From: Chitinophagaceae bacterium
GTDB lineage: Bacteria > Bacteroidota > Bacteroidia > Chitinophagales > Chitinophagaceae
Direction: 5' to 3'
Length of the DNA stretch: 64,000 bases
Assembly (NCBI GenBank): GCA_024508725.1
Contig: JANINS010000003.1
Coordinates: 1,488,001 to 1,552,000, forward strand
Part shown: positions 1 to 8,856 of the stretch, one piece after another
Layout: every line of letters begins with the position of its first letter
Numbering within the stretch: the stretch's first letter is position 1
Notes under the pieces: generated by a model
The model's input: only the letters and a program-made list of their open reading frames with translations
What the model was told of the DNA's origin: nothing
Database searches by the model: none
Position numbers and translations under genes: made by a program

Positions 1-443
1 ATTTTATTGAGTCTGCAAATACAGCATCTACTTACAAACTTGTGGCAACTCCTGCATTAGGCTTTGGTATTTTACTATTGCCTTTGATGGATACGCTGAG
101 AGTTTTTGGTATAAGGATCTTTCATGGAAGATCTCCGTTTAGCCCCGATAGAAATCACATTCATCATATTTTATTGGATCGTGGTTTAAATCACAGGCAG
201 GTAACGCTTACGCTTTCAACAGTTAGTATTGCTTTGGTGGTGCTTTCTTTTGTTCTCCAGCCTATAGGAACCACTTATCTTATATTGGGATTGATCGGTT
301 TGTTTTTCCTGGGAATACTTGCTTTATACCTTACCAAACCAAAACCTCACTTGCATGTGGTGAAGGATGAAGTGAAAAGAAACAAAGTTCGCCTTGTATC
401 GATTTACACAGAACCAGCTCCTGCTGCAGTAGATGAAGAATAG
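1..443 (+). CDS. MraY/WecA-family polyprenyl-phosphate sugar-1-phosphate transferase, C-terminal part
   Basis: The gene enters from the left edge; its frame is open from base 3, so only about the last 146 residues are present. A hydrophobic stretch is followed by DTLRVFGIRI and then by DRNHIHHILLDRG, the His-rich cytoplasmic loop typical of WecA/WbpL/TagO enzymes. Two further membrane helices and a short charged tail follow. Family members move a sugar-1-phosphate from a UDP-sugar to undecaprenyl phosphate at the inner membrane, starting surface polysaccharide synthesis. Which sugar is used cannot be told from this part. A strong terminator follows 21 bases after the stop, so this transcript probably ends here. 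An in-frame GTG at 42 is not the real start because homology continues upstream of it. Confidence 0.88.
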   Translation, partial: FIESANTASTYKLVATPALGFGILLLPLMDTLRVFGIRIFHGRSPFSPDRNHIHHILLDRGLNHRQVTLTLSTVSIALVVLSFVLQPIGTTYLILGLIGLFFLGILALYLTKPKPHLHVVKDEVKRNKVRLVSIYTEPAPAAVDEE

Positions 444-464
444 TTTGGTTGAATAATAGTTAGC

Positions 465-490
465 AAAGCACTCATGCGAGTGCTTTTTTT
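465..490 (+). terminator. Intrinsic terminator after the WecA-like gene
   Basis: Perfect stem AAAGCACTC (465-473) with GAGTGCTTT (478-486), loop ATGC, ending in a run of seven T. It separates the glycosyl carrier gene from frr. Confidence 0.85.
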
Positions 491-534
491 GTGCATGGAA
501 TTTTATACTGCTGATTCATTAGTTTTGCGGTCTC

Positions 535-542
535 TAAATTTG
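535..542 (+). promoter_or_regulatory. -7 box of frr, leaderless-type
   Basis: TAAATTTG matches the Bacteroidota -7 consensus TAnnTTTG. Only four bases separate it from the ATG at 547, so transcription would begin at or beside the start codon. No convincing -33 TTTG is visible at the usual distance. Confidence 0.55.
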
Positions 543-546
543 TTTT

Positions 547-1110
547 ATGGCAGAAGAATTGGAAATGATCGTTGATGATGCTCAATCTCACATGAATAAA
601 GCAATCAGTCACCTGGAAGTGGAGCTTACAAAGATCAGAGCTGGGAAAGCAAATCCTTCTATGTTGGATGGATTGAATGTAGATTATTACGGCTCTCCAA
701 CTCCCATAAACCAGGTTGCCAACGTTACAGTTTTAGATGCCAGGACCATCAGTATTCAGCCTTGGGAAAAGAATATGTTAGCACCAATCGAAAGATCGAT
801 CATGCAAGCTAATATTGGTATCACTCCTCAGAATGATGGCGTTTTGATCAGGCTGTTTATGCCGCCATTAACGGAAGAAAGAAGAAGAGAACTGGTAAAG
901 AAAGCAGCCGGTGAAGGTGAGCACTCCAAAGTTGCTATTCGCAATATTCGTCGTGATGCGATCGAAGGCGTGAAGAAACTCCAGAAAAATGGATTAAGCG
1001 AAGACGTTGCAAAAGATGGCGAGAAAAGAATACAGGAAATTACCGATCGTTTCATTGTTTTGATAGATAAACATCTTGCAGCAAAAGAAAAAGAGATCAT
1101 GGCTGTTTAA
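547..1110 (+). CDS. frr: Ribosome recycling factor
   Basis: This 187-residue protein matches the full length of ribosome recycling factor (about 185). It contains the family signature around KIRAGKANPSMLDGL (residues 30-45) and the conserved RRELVKKA and VAIRNIRRDA regions of the three-helix bundle. With EF-G it splits the post-termination ribosome into subunits in the cytoplasm. The usual neighbour pyrH is not upstream; a terminator and a WecA-like gene are there instead, so frr seems to be transcribed alone. The downstream EamA gene is convergent with its stop directly adjacent (1110/1111). The ATG start is supported by the promoter box ending four bases before it. Confidence 0.97.
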   Translation: MAEELEMIVDDAQSHMNKAISHLEVELTKIRAGKANPSMLDGLNVDYYGSPTPINQVANVTVLDARTISIQPWEKNMLAPIERSIMQANIGITPQNDGVLIRLFMPPLTEERRRELVKKAAGEGEHSKVAIRNIRRDAIEGVKKLQKNGLSEDVAKDGEKRIQEITDRFIVLIDKHLAAKEKEIMAV

Positions 1111-1977
1111 CTATCGGTTCGCCAGGTAAACACCGAATAAAATAATTCCTACACAGCCGATCTGGTAAAAGGTGATCGTTTCTCCATAAACAACACCCCA
1201 TAATATTGCTACAAACGGAATTCCATACGTTACAGTAGAAGCGAACAGTGCTCCTGCACGTTTCAGCAACATGTAAAATAGTATAGAGGCAACAGCAGTT
1301 CCCATAATTCCTAAGATCGAACTTGCCATTGTTGCCTGAACGATCTCTGGATTGCTGAGTGTCCGATCAAAATATCCGGCGAAGTATAATGTTATACCTG
1401 AAGGGATCATCAGGAATACAAATGCCAGTGCTGCAATATTGATCGAGTTCACCGTTCTTAAATGTGTACCTACCATATTTACATTGATGCCATATAACAC
1501 AGTAGCCAGCAAACAAAAAAGTGAATAAGAAAATTCCTTCAAAACAATTCCTTTACTCGATGCAAATGGCAATAACAGCAAACCAATAAATCCAACAACT
1601 ATTCCCAGCCATTTATTTCTTGAAGCCTTCAAATGAAAGAATGAAACACCGATCACTACTGTAAATAAAGGTGTGAATGCATTTAAAATACCAGCTAAAG
1701 AACTATCGATCCTTGTTTCTGCAATGCAAAAAAGATAAGCAGGAAAAAAGCTGCCCAATAAACCGGAAAGTATCGCATACCAAACCTTTTCTTTTGGAAT
1801 TGCTTTGATGGCTTTTACTGCATAAGGGATCAATACAACTCCTGCACTCAGCATTCGTAACGAAGCCACTTCATAAGCATTCAGCTTCTCAATGCCCAGC
1901 TTCATCAGTACGAAAGAGCTTCCCCAGATGAGGCAGAGCACAATAAATAACCCCCAGTTGATAAGTGCATTTCGCAT
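1111..1977 (-). CDS. EamA/DMT-family transporter
   Basis: A ten-helix inner-membrane protein of the drug/metabolite transporter superfamily, with two EamA repeats; the first starts at FIVLCLIWGSSFVLMKLGIE and the second after mid-protein. The frame is open to 2100 (329 aa), but the extra 41 residues are not hydrophobic and do not look like a family N-terminus, so I start at the ATG at 1977 (288 aa, the usual size). Substrate cannot be inferred; relatives export metabolites or amino acids. It is convergent with frr, stop to stop with no gap, and divergent from scpA. Confidence 0.88.
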   Translation of the reverse strand: MRNALINWGLFIVLCLIWGSSFVLMKLGIEKLNAYEVASLRMLSAGVVLIPYAVKAIKAIPKEKVWYAILSGLLGSFFPAYLFCIAETRIDSSLAGILNAFTPLFTVVIGVSFFHLKASRNKWLGIVVGFIGLLLLPFASSKGIVLKEFSYSLFCLLATVLYGINVNMVGTHLRTVNSINIAALAFVFLMIPSGITLYFAGYFDRTLSNPEIVQATMASSILGIMGTAVASILFYMLLKRAGALFASTVTYGIPFVAILWGVVYGETITFYQIGCVGIILFGVYLANR

Positions 1978-2140
1978 AGAAGTCGCAAATATTGAATAAT
2001 TGAGGCTTTTAAGGAATACTACTTTTATAAACAGCTCATTTTCAAAGTAAAGAACATAGCTTTCATCCAGTGTTTTAGTGGATAAATTAACTTCACCCAT
2101 AACACGAATCAGGCTTTATTTGCATCATAAGTAAAGTACC

Positions 2141-2962
2141 GTGAATACAGCTACCTACCAGATCAAATTGCCCCAGTTCGAAGGTCCGTTCGACCTGCTT
2201 TTATTCTTCATTGAAAGAGATGAGCTGGATATTTATAATATTCCCATCACCCGTATCATCCAGGATTTCCTGGCTTACATCCATACACAGGAAGAACATA
2301 ATATTGATCTGAGCAGTGAGTTCATTCTTTTTGTTTCTACGCTGATGCGTATCAAAGCAAAAATGTTGTTACCACGTAAAGAACTTGATGCACAGGGTAA
2401 TGAGATCGATCCAAGACAGGAACTGGTAGATAAAATTCTTGAATACAAGCGTTTCAAAGAAGCTGCTGTTCAAATGGCAGAAATGGAAGCGATGCGTATG
2501 CTGATGGTGAAAAGAGGTAACCTGCAAAAGGAGCTTTCATCTATCGGCGAAGAATCATCGGAAGGAACAGAGATACAAACCGTAACGATGTTCAAGCTGA
2601 TGAAGGCTTTCGAAAAAGTGATGCAGCGTTTGTACGATAAAAATAACAAACCTGTTCACACCGTTGTGAAGTATAACTACACAATGGAAGAAAGCCGGGA
2701 GAATATGCTTTCGCTTGTGAAAGAAGAGAAAACAGTGTCTTTCGAAAAGATCTTTGAGCAATGCCAGGATCGTATTCATGCCATATTTCTTTTTCTTTCT
2801 ATGCTGGAGCTGGTACAGCAAAAGTTCATGGCCATTCTTGTAGGTGAAGGAAGAAACAACTTCATTGTTGAGTGGAACGAGAACAGGGAAGAAGAAGGTC
2901 AGAGTTCGCTGGAAGAGGATGATAATAGCAACGAACCGGAAGTGGATCCTAATCTGCAATAG
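2141..2962 (+). CDS. scpA: Segregation and condensation protein A
   Basis: The N-terminus FEGPFDLLLFFIERDELDIYN (residues 14 on) is the hallmark of ScpA, the kleisin that bridges the Smc heads with ScpB during chromosome condensation and segregation. Length (273 aa) fits the family; the C-terminal winged helix is recognisable near residues 190-245, and an acidic tail follows. The start is a GTG at 2141; there is no earlier in-frame ATG with support. scpB is not adjacent. The last 14 bases overlap the end of the convergent hybrid kinase gene, so the two 3' ends are transcribed against each other. Confidence 0.94.
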   Translation: MNTATYQIKLPQFEGPFDLLLFFIERDELDIYNIPITRIIQDFLAYIHTQEEHNIDLSSEFILFVSTLMRIKAKMLLPRKELDAQGNEIDPRQELVDKILEYKRFKEAAVQMAEMEAMRMLMVKRGNLQKELSSIGEESSEGTEIQTVTMFKLMKAFEKVMQRLYDKNNKPVHTVVKYNYTMEESRENMLSLVKEEKTVSFEKIFEQCQDRIHAIFLFLSMLELVQQKFMAILVGEGRNNFIVEWNENREEEGQSSLEEDDNSNEPEVDPNLQ

Positions 2963-4709
2963 AAGAAACACTGGCAGCTAATCTTGATGCAGTCGCATTC
3001 TTTATTTTGAAGAGTAGTTCCTGCGGAATGAATGGCTTTAAAGCACAATCAACAAATCCCATTTTAATTAGGTTTTGCAGCATTTCGTTATCGAGTAATG
3101 CAGCAGTAAAAGCAATGGCAGGAATTTCAGGATATAATTTCCTGATCTCTTTTATCGCAGTATAACCATCTACTTCAGGCATTTCAAGATCAAGAAGAAT
3201 GATATCGAAGTTGCTGTCTGCTTTTAAAATATCAATAGCGATTGCACCATTTTCTGCAGTAACTACTTCTGCTTTCCAATCTTCCAGCATCTTTTTAGCG
3301 ATCATCATGTTGATGATATTATCTTCTGCGATCAGTATACGATAATCTCTCAGGTCATTGTATTCATCGTTCAGATCAGTGGCTTTCGCAGCATTCTTCG
3401 ACAAAGCAAAATCAATGGTAAAAGAAAACTCGGTTCCCACATTTTTTGTGCTGTTCACATTCAATCCGCTGTTCATTAATTGAAGCAAACGCTGGCTGAT
3501 AGTAAGACCTAATCCCGTTCCACCAAATCTTCTTGTACTATTGCTATGGGTTCCTGCCTGCCAGAAGCTATCAAATATTCTTTGCTGATCTTCAGGTGCA
3601 ATGCCAATACCAGTATCTTTTATCCTGAAATGTACAGTAACGGATTGCTGTGTTTTGTTAATGACAGAAGCTTTCAGTTCAACATATCCTTTCTCAGTAA
3701 ACTTCAACGCATTTGCAAGAATGTTATTGAGAATTTGCACCATTCTTAAGTCATCATGATGCACCACAACATTCAATGCACTGTCTACTGCTATTTTTAA
3801 CTGCAGATTCTTTTCTTCGAAATGATTGTAAAATGGAAGCGTAGATTTTTCCAGTAATGTTTTAAGATTGAAATCAGTCGGATGCAGGTTTAATTTCCCG
3901 GCTTCTATCTTATTAAAATCAAGGATGTCGTTCACCAGTCTTAACATGTGATCCGAGCAATACTTCAAAATGTTCAGGTATTCTTCCTGGTGTGGTAATG
4001 ATTGTTCTTTCTCTAACAAATTCGATACACCAATTATTCCATTCAGCGGTGTTCTCAACTCATGCCCCATGTTCGATAAAAACCTTGATCTTGCCTGTGC
4101 TGCCTCTTCTGTTTTTTTCTTCTGGCGAATGATGGTCTCAACATATCTTCTCTCCATAAAAAGGCCGAGTATGGCAAAAGATGCTGAGATCAGTATCACA
4201 CTCAGGCTGTTATTGAGAAACATTCTTGCATATATGTCTTCACTTATTTCCTGCCATATGCTCACTTCCGGACAATAAAAAATACAGGCACAAAAACATG
4301 CAATGGTAATGGCGAGATAGGCTGATAATTCTTCCAGATACCTTTCATGATTATCTATCAGGTAAGGCAATACCGTAAGTAAAGGGATAAAAAACAGGTA
4401 ACCACCAGAACGCAATCCTTCTGAAAAAGCAATTACCGTTAAAAAACTATTTATTGAAATAAGGGTAAACGCTTTGGCTGCTTTAAACCAGCCTTTAAAG
4501 TTCATGATCACAATAACGAAAAGGCAAACCAAAAGTCCGGCAACGAGAGCTGCAGAAAGAAGGTTCCCGTAGCTAATATTGGTGATGATGGATACGCCTG
4601 CAAAGATCATAGCGATATAGCCAAATCTTGCGGTACGTTTTACCGTCTCTCTAATATCATGGGCCGAATCTACTGAGTTGGCAGTAGTCTTAGTAATTTC
4701 CTCTCTCAC
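2949..4709 (-). CDS. Membrane hybrid histidine kinase with receiver domain
   Basis: 586 residues: about six predicted membrane helices (30-190), a short coiled linker, a HisKA domain with phospho-acceptor His216 in SNMGHELRTPLNG, a HATPase domain (N box near 330, DTGIGIAP at 365-372, GGTGLGL at 396-402) and a C-terminal receiver (455-575) with phospho-acceptor Asp507 in LLDLEMPEVDG and the conserved Lys in ALKPF. It has no obvious periplasmic sensor domain, so the signal may be sensed in the membrane. The start is GTG at 4709, only 18 bases after the stop of dxs on the same strand, so it may be cotranscribed with dxs. No DNA-binding partner is nearby. Its target is unknown. Confidence 0.93.
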   Translation of the reverse strand: MREEITKTTANSVDSAHDIRETVKRTARFGYIAMIFAGVSIITNISYGNLLSAALVAGLLVCLFVIVIMNFKGWFKAAKAFTLISINSFLTVIAFSEGLRSGGYLFFIPLLTVLPYLIDNHERYLEELSAYLAITIACFCACIFYCPEVSIWQEISEDIYARMFLNNSLSVILISASFAILGLFMERRYVETIIRQKKKTEEAAQARSRFLSNMGHELRTPLNGIIGVSNLLEKEQSLPHQEEYLNILKYCSDHMLRLVNDILDFNKIEAGKLNLHPTDFNLKTLLEKSTLPFYNHFEEKNLQLKIAVDSALNVVVHHDDLRMVQILNNILANALKFTEKGYVELKASVINKTQQSVTVHFRIKDTGIGIAPEDQQRIFDSFWQAGTHSNSTRRFGGTGLGLTISQRLLQLMNSGLNVNSTKNVGTEFSFTIDFALSKNAAKATDLNDEYNDLRDYRILIAEDNIINMMIAKKMLEDWKAEVVTAENGAIAIDILKADSNFDIILLDLEMPEVDGYTAIKEIRKLYPEIPAIAFTAALLDNEMLQNLIKMGFVDCALKPFIPQELLFKIKNATASRLAASVSSIAD

Positions 4710-4727
4710 GAATCGTAAAAATACGGT

Positions 4728-6656
4728 TTATCCCAACAAGCTGCTAACAGTAACTTGCTTTTGAAGCATAGTTCTTATAGTTTCTGCAATTGCCTGGGCA
4801 TCATACTTACATTCACGGTGAAGTTCTTTTGGTGAGCCATGTTCAACGATCCTGTCTGGAATACCAAGCATCTGCACCTCGGCTTTGTAGCCATGTTGGT
4901 TCATGAACTCGAGAATGGCAGAACCAAATCCGCCAACCACTGTTCCATCTTCGATCGTTACGATTTTATCATATTTAGCAAACACTTCGTGAAGCAGTTC
5001 TTCATCCAAAGGTTTAGCAAAACGCATATCGTAATGTGCAGGATCCATGCCTTCCGTTCTTAATTCACGAATGGCTGCCTGTGCAAAGTTTCCGGGATGG
5101 CCGAAGCTTAAAATGGCAACGTCTCTTCCATCTTTCAGCTTTCTTCCTTTACCGATCTCAATCTCTTCGAATGGCGTTCTCCATTCAGGCATCATTCCTT
5201 CACCTCTTGGATAACGGATCACAAAAGGATATTTGGTTGATTCCAATTGTGACGTATACATCAGGTTTCTCAGCTCCTTTTCATTCATAGGAGCACTGAT
5301 GATCATATTTGGAATACACCTGAAGTAAGGAATATCATAAGCTCCGTGGTGTGTTGGTCCGTCTTCACCTACCAGCCCGGCCCTGTCTAAACAAAGAACT
5401 ACCGGTAGCTTCTGGATAGCCACATCATGCACCACATTGTCGTAAGCTCTTTGCATAAATGATGAGTAGATGTTACAAAACACCCTCATTCCCTGTGTTG
5501 CCAAACCTGCACTTAATGTAACGGCATGTTGCTCACAAATGCCAACATCGAAAGCCCTGTCTGGCATTTTCTCCATCATAAATTTGAGCGAAGAACCACT
5601 TGGCATGGCAGGAGTGATTCCCATGATCTTATCATTCTTTTCAGCCAGTTCAATAATGGTATGACCAAACACATCCTGGTATTTCGGAGGTTGTGGTACT
5701 TCAAACTTCTTCTTGTATATCTCACCCGTCACTTTATCAAACAAACCCGGAGCATGCCACTTGGTCTGGTCTTTTTCAGCAAGACTGTAGCCTTTTCCTT
5801 TGGTGGTGATGATGTGCAGGATCTTTGGACCCGGAATTTTCTTCAGGTCCTGGAGTGTATCTACGAGTTTAGTGATGTTATGGCCATCAATCGGTCCGAA
5901 ATAACGGATCTTCAGGCTTTCGAAAAGATTAGAGCTGCTGCTCACCATGCTCTTCATACTATCGGCAATCTTATGAGCCATCGCCCTGGTAAATTCTTTA
6001 CCCGGCAATTTGCCTAAAGCCTTCCAAACATCTTCTTTAAACTTATTGTAAGTAGGAGAAAGCGAAATATCAGTAAGATATTCTTTCAAAGCACCAACAT
6101 TAGGGTCAATGCTCATGCAGTTATCGTTTAACACGATCAGCATGTCAGCATTGGCAACACCTGCATGGTTCATTGCTTCAAAAGCAAGTCCGGCAGTCAA
6201 GGCTCCGTCTCCAATAACAGCAACAGATTTCCTGTCTTCACCTTTGTATTTCGCAGCCATCGCCATTCCCAAAGCCGCAGAAATAGAAGTGGAAGAGTGA
6301 CCAACACCAAAGGTGTCGTATTCACTTTCGCTGCGTTTAGGAAAACCGCTTAAGCCTTTGTATTTACGATTGGTGATGAAGTTGTCTCTTCTCCCGGTAA
6401 GAATTTTATGTCCGTAAGCCTGGTGACCAACATCCCAAACCAGTTGATCATATGGCGTATTATAAATGTAATGCAGGGCAACACTCAATTCAACCACACC
6501 AAGGCTGGCACCAAAATGACCACCATGCACACTCACCACATCGATGATGTATTGCCTAAGCTCTTCGCAAACCTGGTGAAGTTGCTCTTTGCTCAATTTC
6601 TTCAGATCGGCTGGGCTGTTAATGTCTTTCAGAAGCGGACCAGGAATGATCTCCAT
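4728..6656 (-). CDS. dxs: 1-deoxy-D-xylulose-5-phosphate synthase
   Basis: Full-length (642 aa) thiamine-diphosphate enzyme that condenses pyruvate and glyceraldehyde-3-phosphate, the first step of the MEP isoprenoid pathway. Visible landmarks: DVGHQAYGHK (75-84), the ThDP motif GDGALTAGLAFEAMN (149-163) with NDN about 27 residues later, DGHN, and the transketolase-like second half with the conserved EQHAVT and RYPRGEG segments. It leads an apparent two-gene unit with the hybrid kinase 18 bases downstream. A TATTTTTA sequence about 20 bases upstream of the ATG is a weak -7 candidate. Confidence 0.97.
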   Translation of the reverse strand: MEIIPGPLLKDINSPADLKKLSKEQLHQVCEELRQYIIDVVSVHGGHFGASLGVVELSVALHYIYNTPYDQLVWDVGHQAYGHKILTGRRDNFITNRKYKGLSGFPKRSESEYDTFGVGHSSTSISAALGMAMAAKYKGEDRKSVAVIGDGALTAGLAFEAMNHAGVANADMLIVLNDNCMSIDPNVGALKEYLTDISLSPTYNKFKEDVWKALGKLPGKEFTRAMAHKIADSMKSMVSSSSNLFESLKIRYFGPIDGHNITKLVDTLQDLKKIPGPKILHIITTKGKGYSLAEKDQTKWHAPGLFDKVTGEIYKKKFEVPQPPKYQDVFGHTIIELAEKNDKIMGITPAMPSGSSLKFMMEKMPDRAFDVGICEQHAVTLSAGLATQGMRVFCNIYSSFMQRAYDNVVHDVAIQKLPVVLCLDRAGLVGEDGPTHHGAYDIPYFRCIPNMIISAPMNEKELRNLMYTSQLESTKYPFVIRYPRGEGMMPEWRTPFEEIEIGKGRKLKDGRDVAILSFGHPGNFAQAAIRELRTEGMDPAHYDMRFAKPLDEELLHEVFAKYDKIVTIEDGTVVGGFGSAILEFMNQHGYKAEVQMLGIPDRIVEHGSPKELHRECKYDAQAIAETIRTMLQKQVTVSSLLG

Positions 6657-6811
6657 TCGTCTCGGGATTTTTGTAAAAATAGTGTTTTTGACCTTGCTAC
6701 AAGGCTGACCCCGCTTAGTAGTATCAGCCTGTTAACGAAACATTGTATAAACGAAGTGACAGGTTAAATGGTTCAGCTTCAACAGAGATTTAAGAGAGAA
6801 GTTTTTGGAAG

Positions 6812-6859
6812 TCAGCTGAAGTGGTACTATTTGGCTTCCGTTGCGTCGCACTCTTGTAC
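6812..6859 (-). repeat. Interspersed repeat family RA, copy 1
   Basis: Read on the minus strand it runs GTACAAG, AGTGCGACGCAAC, GGAAGCCAAATAGTA, then CAGCTGA. This is a near-consensus copy of the family described in the findings (AGTGCGACGCAAC subtype). It lies between the converging-from-left dxs promoter and the 3' end of the ABC exporter gene. Confidence 0.75.
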
Positions 6860-6883
6860 TTTCAGTTTGCTATGCAGCAAAGG

Positions 6884-8716
6884 CTAAACAATAGCAGACT
6901 GCTTCTTTTCAAACTGCATTTCGTGCAGTTTCTTATAAAATCCGCCAAGTGCAAGCAACTCTTCATGTGTTCCCATCTCTTTGATCTCACCTTTATCCAG
7001 CACAATGATCTTGCTGGCTTTGCGAATCGTAGAAAGTCTGTGAGCAATCACGATAGAAGTTCTTCCTGCGATCAAAGTGTCGATAGCTTTCTGTATCAGC
7101 AGCTCACTTTCCGTATCGATAGAAGATGTGGCTTCATCCAGAATTAAGATAGAAGGATCATAGATCAAAGCCCTGATAAATGAGATCAGTTGTCTTTGTC
7201 CTAAACTGAGTGTGCTGCCTCTCTCCATCACATCGTAATGATAGCCACCCGGCAATTGCATAATAAAATCGTGTATGCCGATCATCTTTGCAGCATCTTC
7301 TACCTGCTGGTAAGTGATTGATGGATTGCGAAGCGTAATATTATCGAGTATCGATCCTGAGAAAAGAAACACATCCTGCAATACCACGCCAATGTGTTTT
7401 CTCAATTCATCCAATTGGTAATCGTCGATGTTAACGCCGTCAACTTTTATTTCTCCTTTCTGAATATGGTATAACCTGTTTAGCAAACTAATGATCGAGG
7501 TTTTCCCACTTCCGGTATGTCCTACCAAAGCAATGGTTTCTCCAGCCTTAGCAGAAAAGTTGATGTTCTTCAACACATAATTCTCTGCTTCATAAGCAAA
7601 CCAAACATCTTTGAACTCGATCTCACCTTTGACCAGGTTTGGCTTGTGTGTTCCTGCATTCTTTGTCACATCTTCGTTGTCCATCACCTTAAACACTCTT
7701 TCTGCAGCGATCACACCCATCTGCAAAACGTTGAACTTATCGGCGATAATTCTCAATGGCCTGAAGAGTAAATTCAGGAACATAATAAAAGCCGTCAGCT
7801 TTCCTGCCATGTCTTTATCCAGCGGATTGCCTGTTACCTGTCCGGCCAACCACCAAACAGCCAAACCGGTACTCACAGCCAGAACGATCTCGACTATCGG
7901 GAAGAAAACAGAATAAGCAAATATGGCTTTGATATTAGCGTTACGATGTTCCTTATTGATCTTTTTGAATTGGTCTAATTCTCTTTCTTCGGCAGCAAAA
8001 GCCTGCACCACCGGCATACCTGTTAAGTGTTCCTGTACAAAAGCATTCAGCTTGGCTACAGCATCTCTCACTTTGATAAAACTCTTGTTCACGCTTTCTT
8101 TAAAATAATAAGTAGCGATCAGCAGGAAAGGAAAAGGAATGAGTGAGATCAGCGTCAATCTCCAGTCCATGAAAAACATCGTACAAAGAATAACGATGAT
8201 CGTCAACAGGTCGGCAAGAATCGGGATCAGTCCTTCAGAAAAAATATCATTCACTGATTCGATGTCAGAGATCGTTCTTGTTGTAAGTGTTCCAATTGGT
8301 GTTCGGTCGAACTGTCTTAGATTTAAGCCAAGCACTTTTTCGTAAACCGTTGTTCTGATATCCTTCACCACATTTTGTCCTAACCATGAAGCAAGAAATG
8401 AAAAACCAAATCGTACAGCCGTTTCAATAAACAAAAAGATCACCTGGAAAATGCTCACCGCAATTATGAAACTTCCAACACTTCCCTTTTCAGCGTCGAA
8501 CAGAAAAGTATTCAGCCAGCCCGGAGAATGAATTCGGTTAAGCAATGCACTGTCTACTGTTAACTGTATCAAAAATGGCCTGATCGGTGCAAAAGCTGCC
8601 ATCAGGATTGCCATGAACAAACTAAAGTAAAATGCTTTGCGGTAAGGCTTAACGAATTGAAAAACCCTTCTCAGCACCGTGATATCGAAAACTTTCTTTT
8701 TTTCAGCTTTAGACAT
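6884..8716 (-). CDS. ABC exporter, permease-ATPase fusion (MsbA-like)
   Basis: About 610 residues: an N-terminal six-helix exporter domain (about 30-330) and an ATPase domain with Walker A GHTGSGKTS, a Q-loop at LQDVFLFSG, the signature in the slightly altered form LSLGQRQ, Walker B LILDEATSSID and the H-loop IAHRLS. Half-transporters of this type dimerise and flip lipids, lipid A or drugs across the inner membrane; the substrate is not decidable here. The frame extends to a TTG at 8725, but that TTG lies inside the -7 box TACTTTTG, so I use the ATG at 8716. The gene is divergent from relA/spoT. Confidence 0.92.
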   Translation of the reverse strand: MSKAEKKKVFDITVLRRVFQFVKPYRKAFYFSLFMAILMAAFAPIRPFLIQLTVDSALLNRIHSPGWLNTFLFDAEKGSVGSFIIAVSIFQVIFLFIETAVRFGFSFLASWLGQNVVKDIRTTVYEKVLGLNLRQFDRTPIGTLTTRTISDIESVNDIFSEGLIPILADLLTIIVILCTMFFMDWRLTLISLIPFPFLLIATYYFKESVNKSFIKVRDAVAKLNAFVQEHLTGMPVVQAFAAEERELDQFKKINKEHRNANIKAIFAYSVFFPIVEIVLAVSTGLAVWWLAGQVTGNPLDKDMAGKLTAFIMFLNLLFRPLRIIADKFNVLQMGVIAAERVFKVMDNEDVTKNAGTHKPNLVKGEIEFKDVWFAYEAENYVLKNINFSAKAGETIALVGHTGSGKTSIISLLNRLYHIQKGEIKVDGVNIDDYQLDELRKHIGVVLQDVFLFSGSILDNITLRNPSITYQQVEDAAKMIGIHDFIMQLPGGYHYDVMERGSTLSLGQRQLISFIRALIYDPSILILDEATSSIDTESELLIQKAIDTLIAGRTSIVIAHRLSTIRKASKIIVLDKGEIKEMGTHEELLALGGFYKKLHEMQFEKKQSAIV

Positions 8717-8722
8717 GGGCAG

Positions 8723-8730
8723 CAAAAGTA
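8723..8730 (-). promoter_or_regulatory. -7 box of the ABC exporter gene
   Basis: On the minus strand TACTTTTG, a TAnnTTTG match, ends six bases before the ATG at 8716. It overlaps the apparent upstream TTG start and argues against it. Confidence 0.55.
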
Positions 8731-8741
8731 TTGGTTAATCG

Positions 8742-8758
8742 GCTGATAACTTATCAGC
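8742..8758. promoter_or_regulatory. Operator-like dyad between the ABC gene and relA/spoT
   Basis: Perfect 8-base dyad GCTGATAA-C-TTATCAGC with a one-base centre. It lies 12-28 bases upstream of the ABC gene's -7 box, where an activator or repressor could bind. No T-run follows, so it is not a terminator. No regulator gene nearby identifies the binding protein. Confidence 0.35.
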
Positions 8759-8841
8759 TTTACCTGCTGTTAGAGATTTATTAACGTGAATTCTTAACGC
8801 CCTGTTCCATTTACACAACCAACGATTTAACCATTATCGGT

Positions 8842-8849
8842 TATATTCG
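8842..8849 (+). promoter_or_regulatory. Probable -7 box of relA/spoT
   Basis: TATATTCG, a one-base variant of TAnnTTTG, ends seven bases before the ATG at 8857. A short inverted repeat TAACC...GGTTA (8828-8843) touches it. Confidence 0.4.
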
Positions 8850-8856
8850 TAGTGTT

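Noticed and set aside
5526-6017. Plus-strand frame inside dxs
   Set aside because: Shadow of a well-conserved gene.
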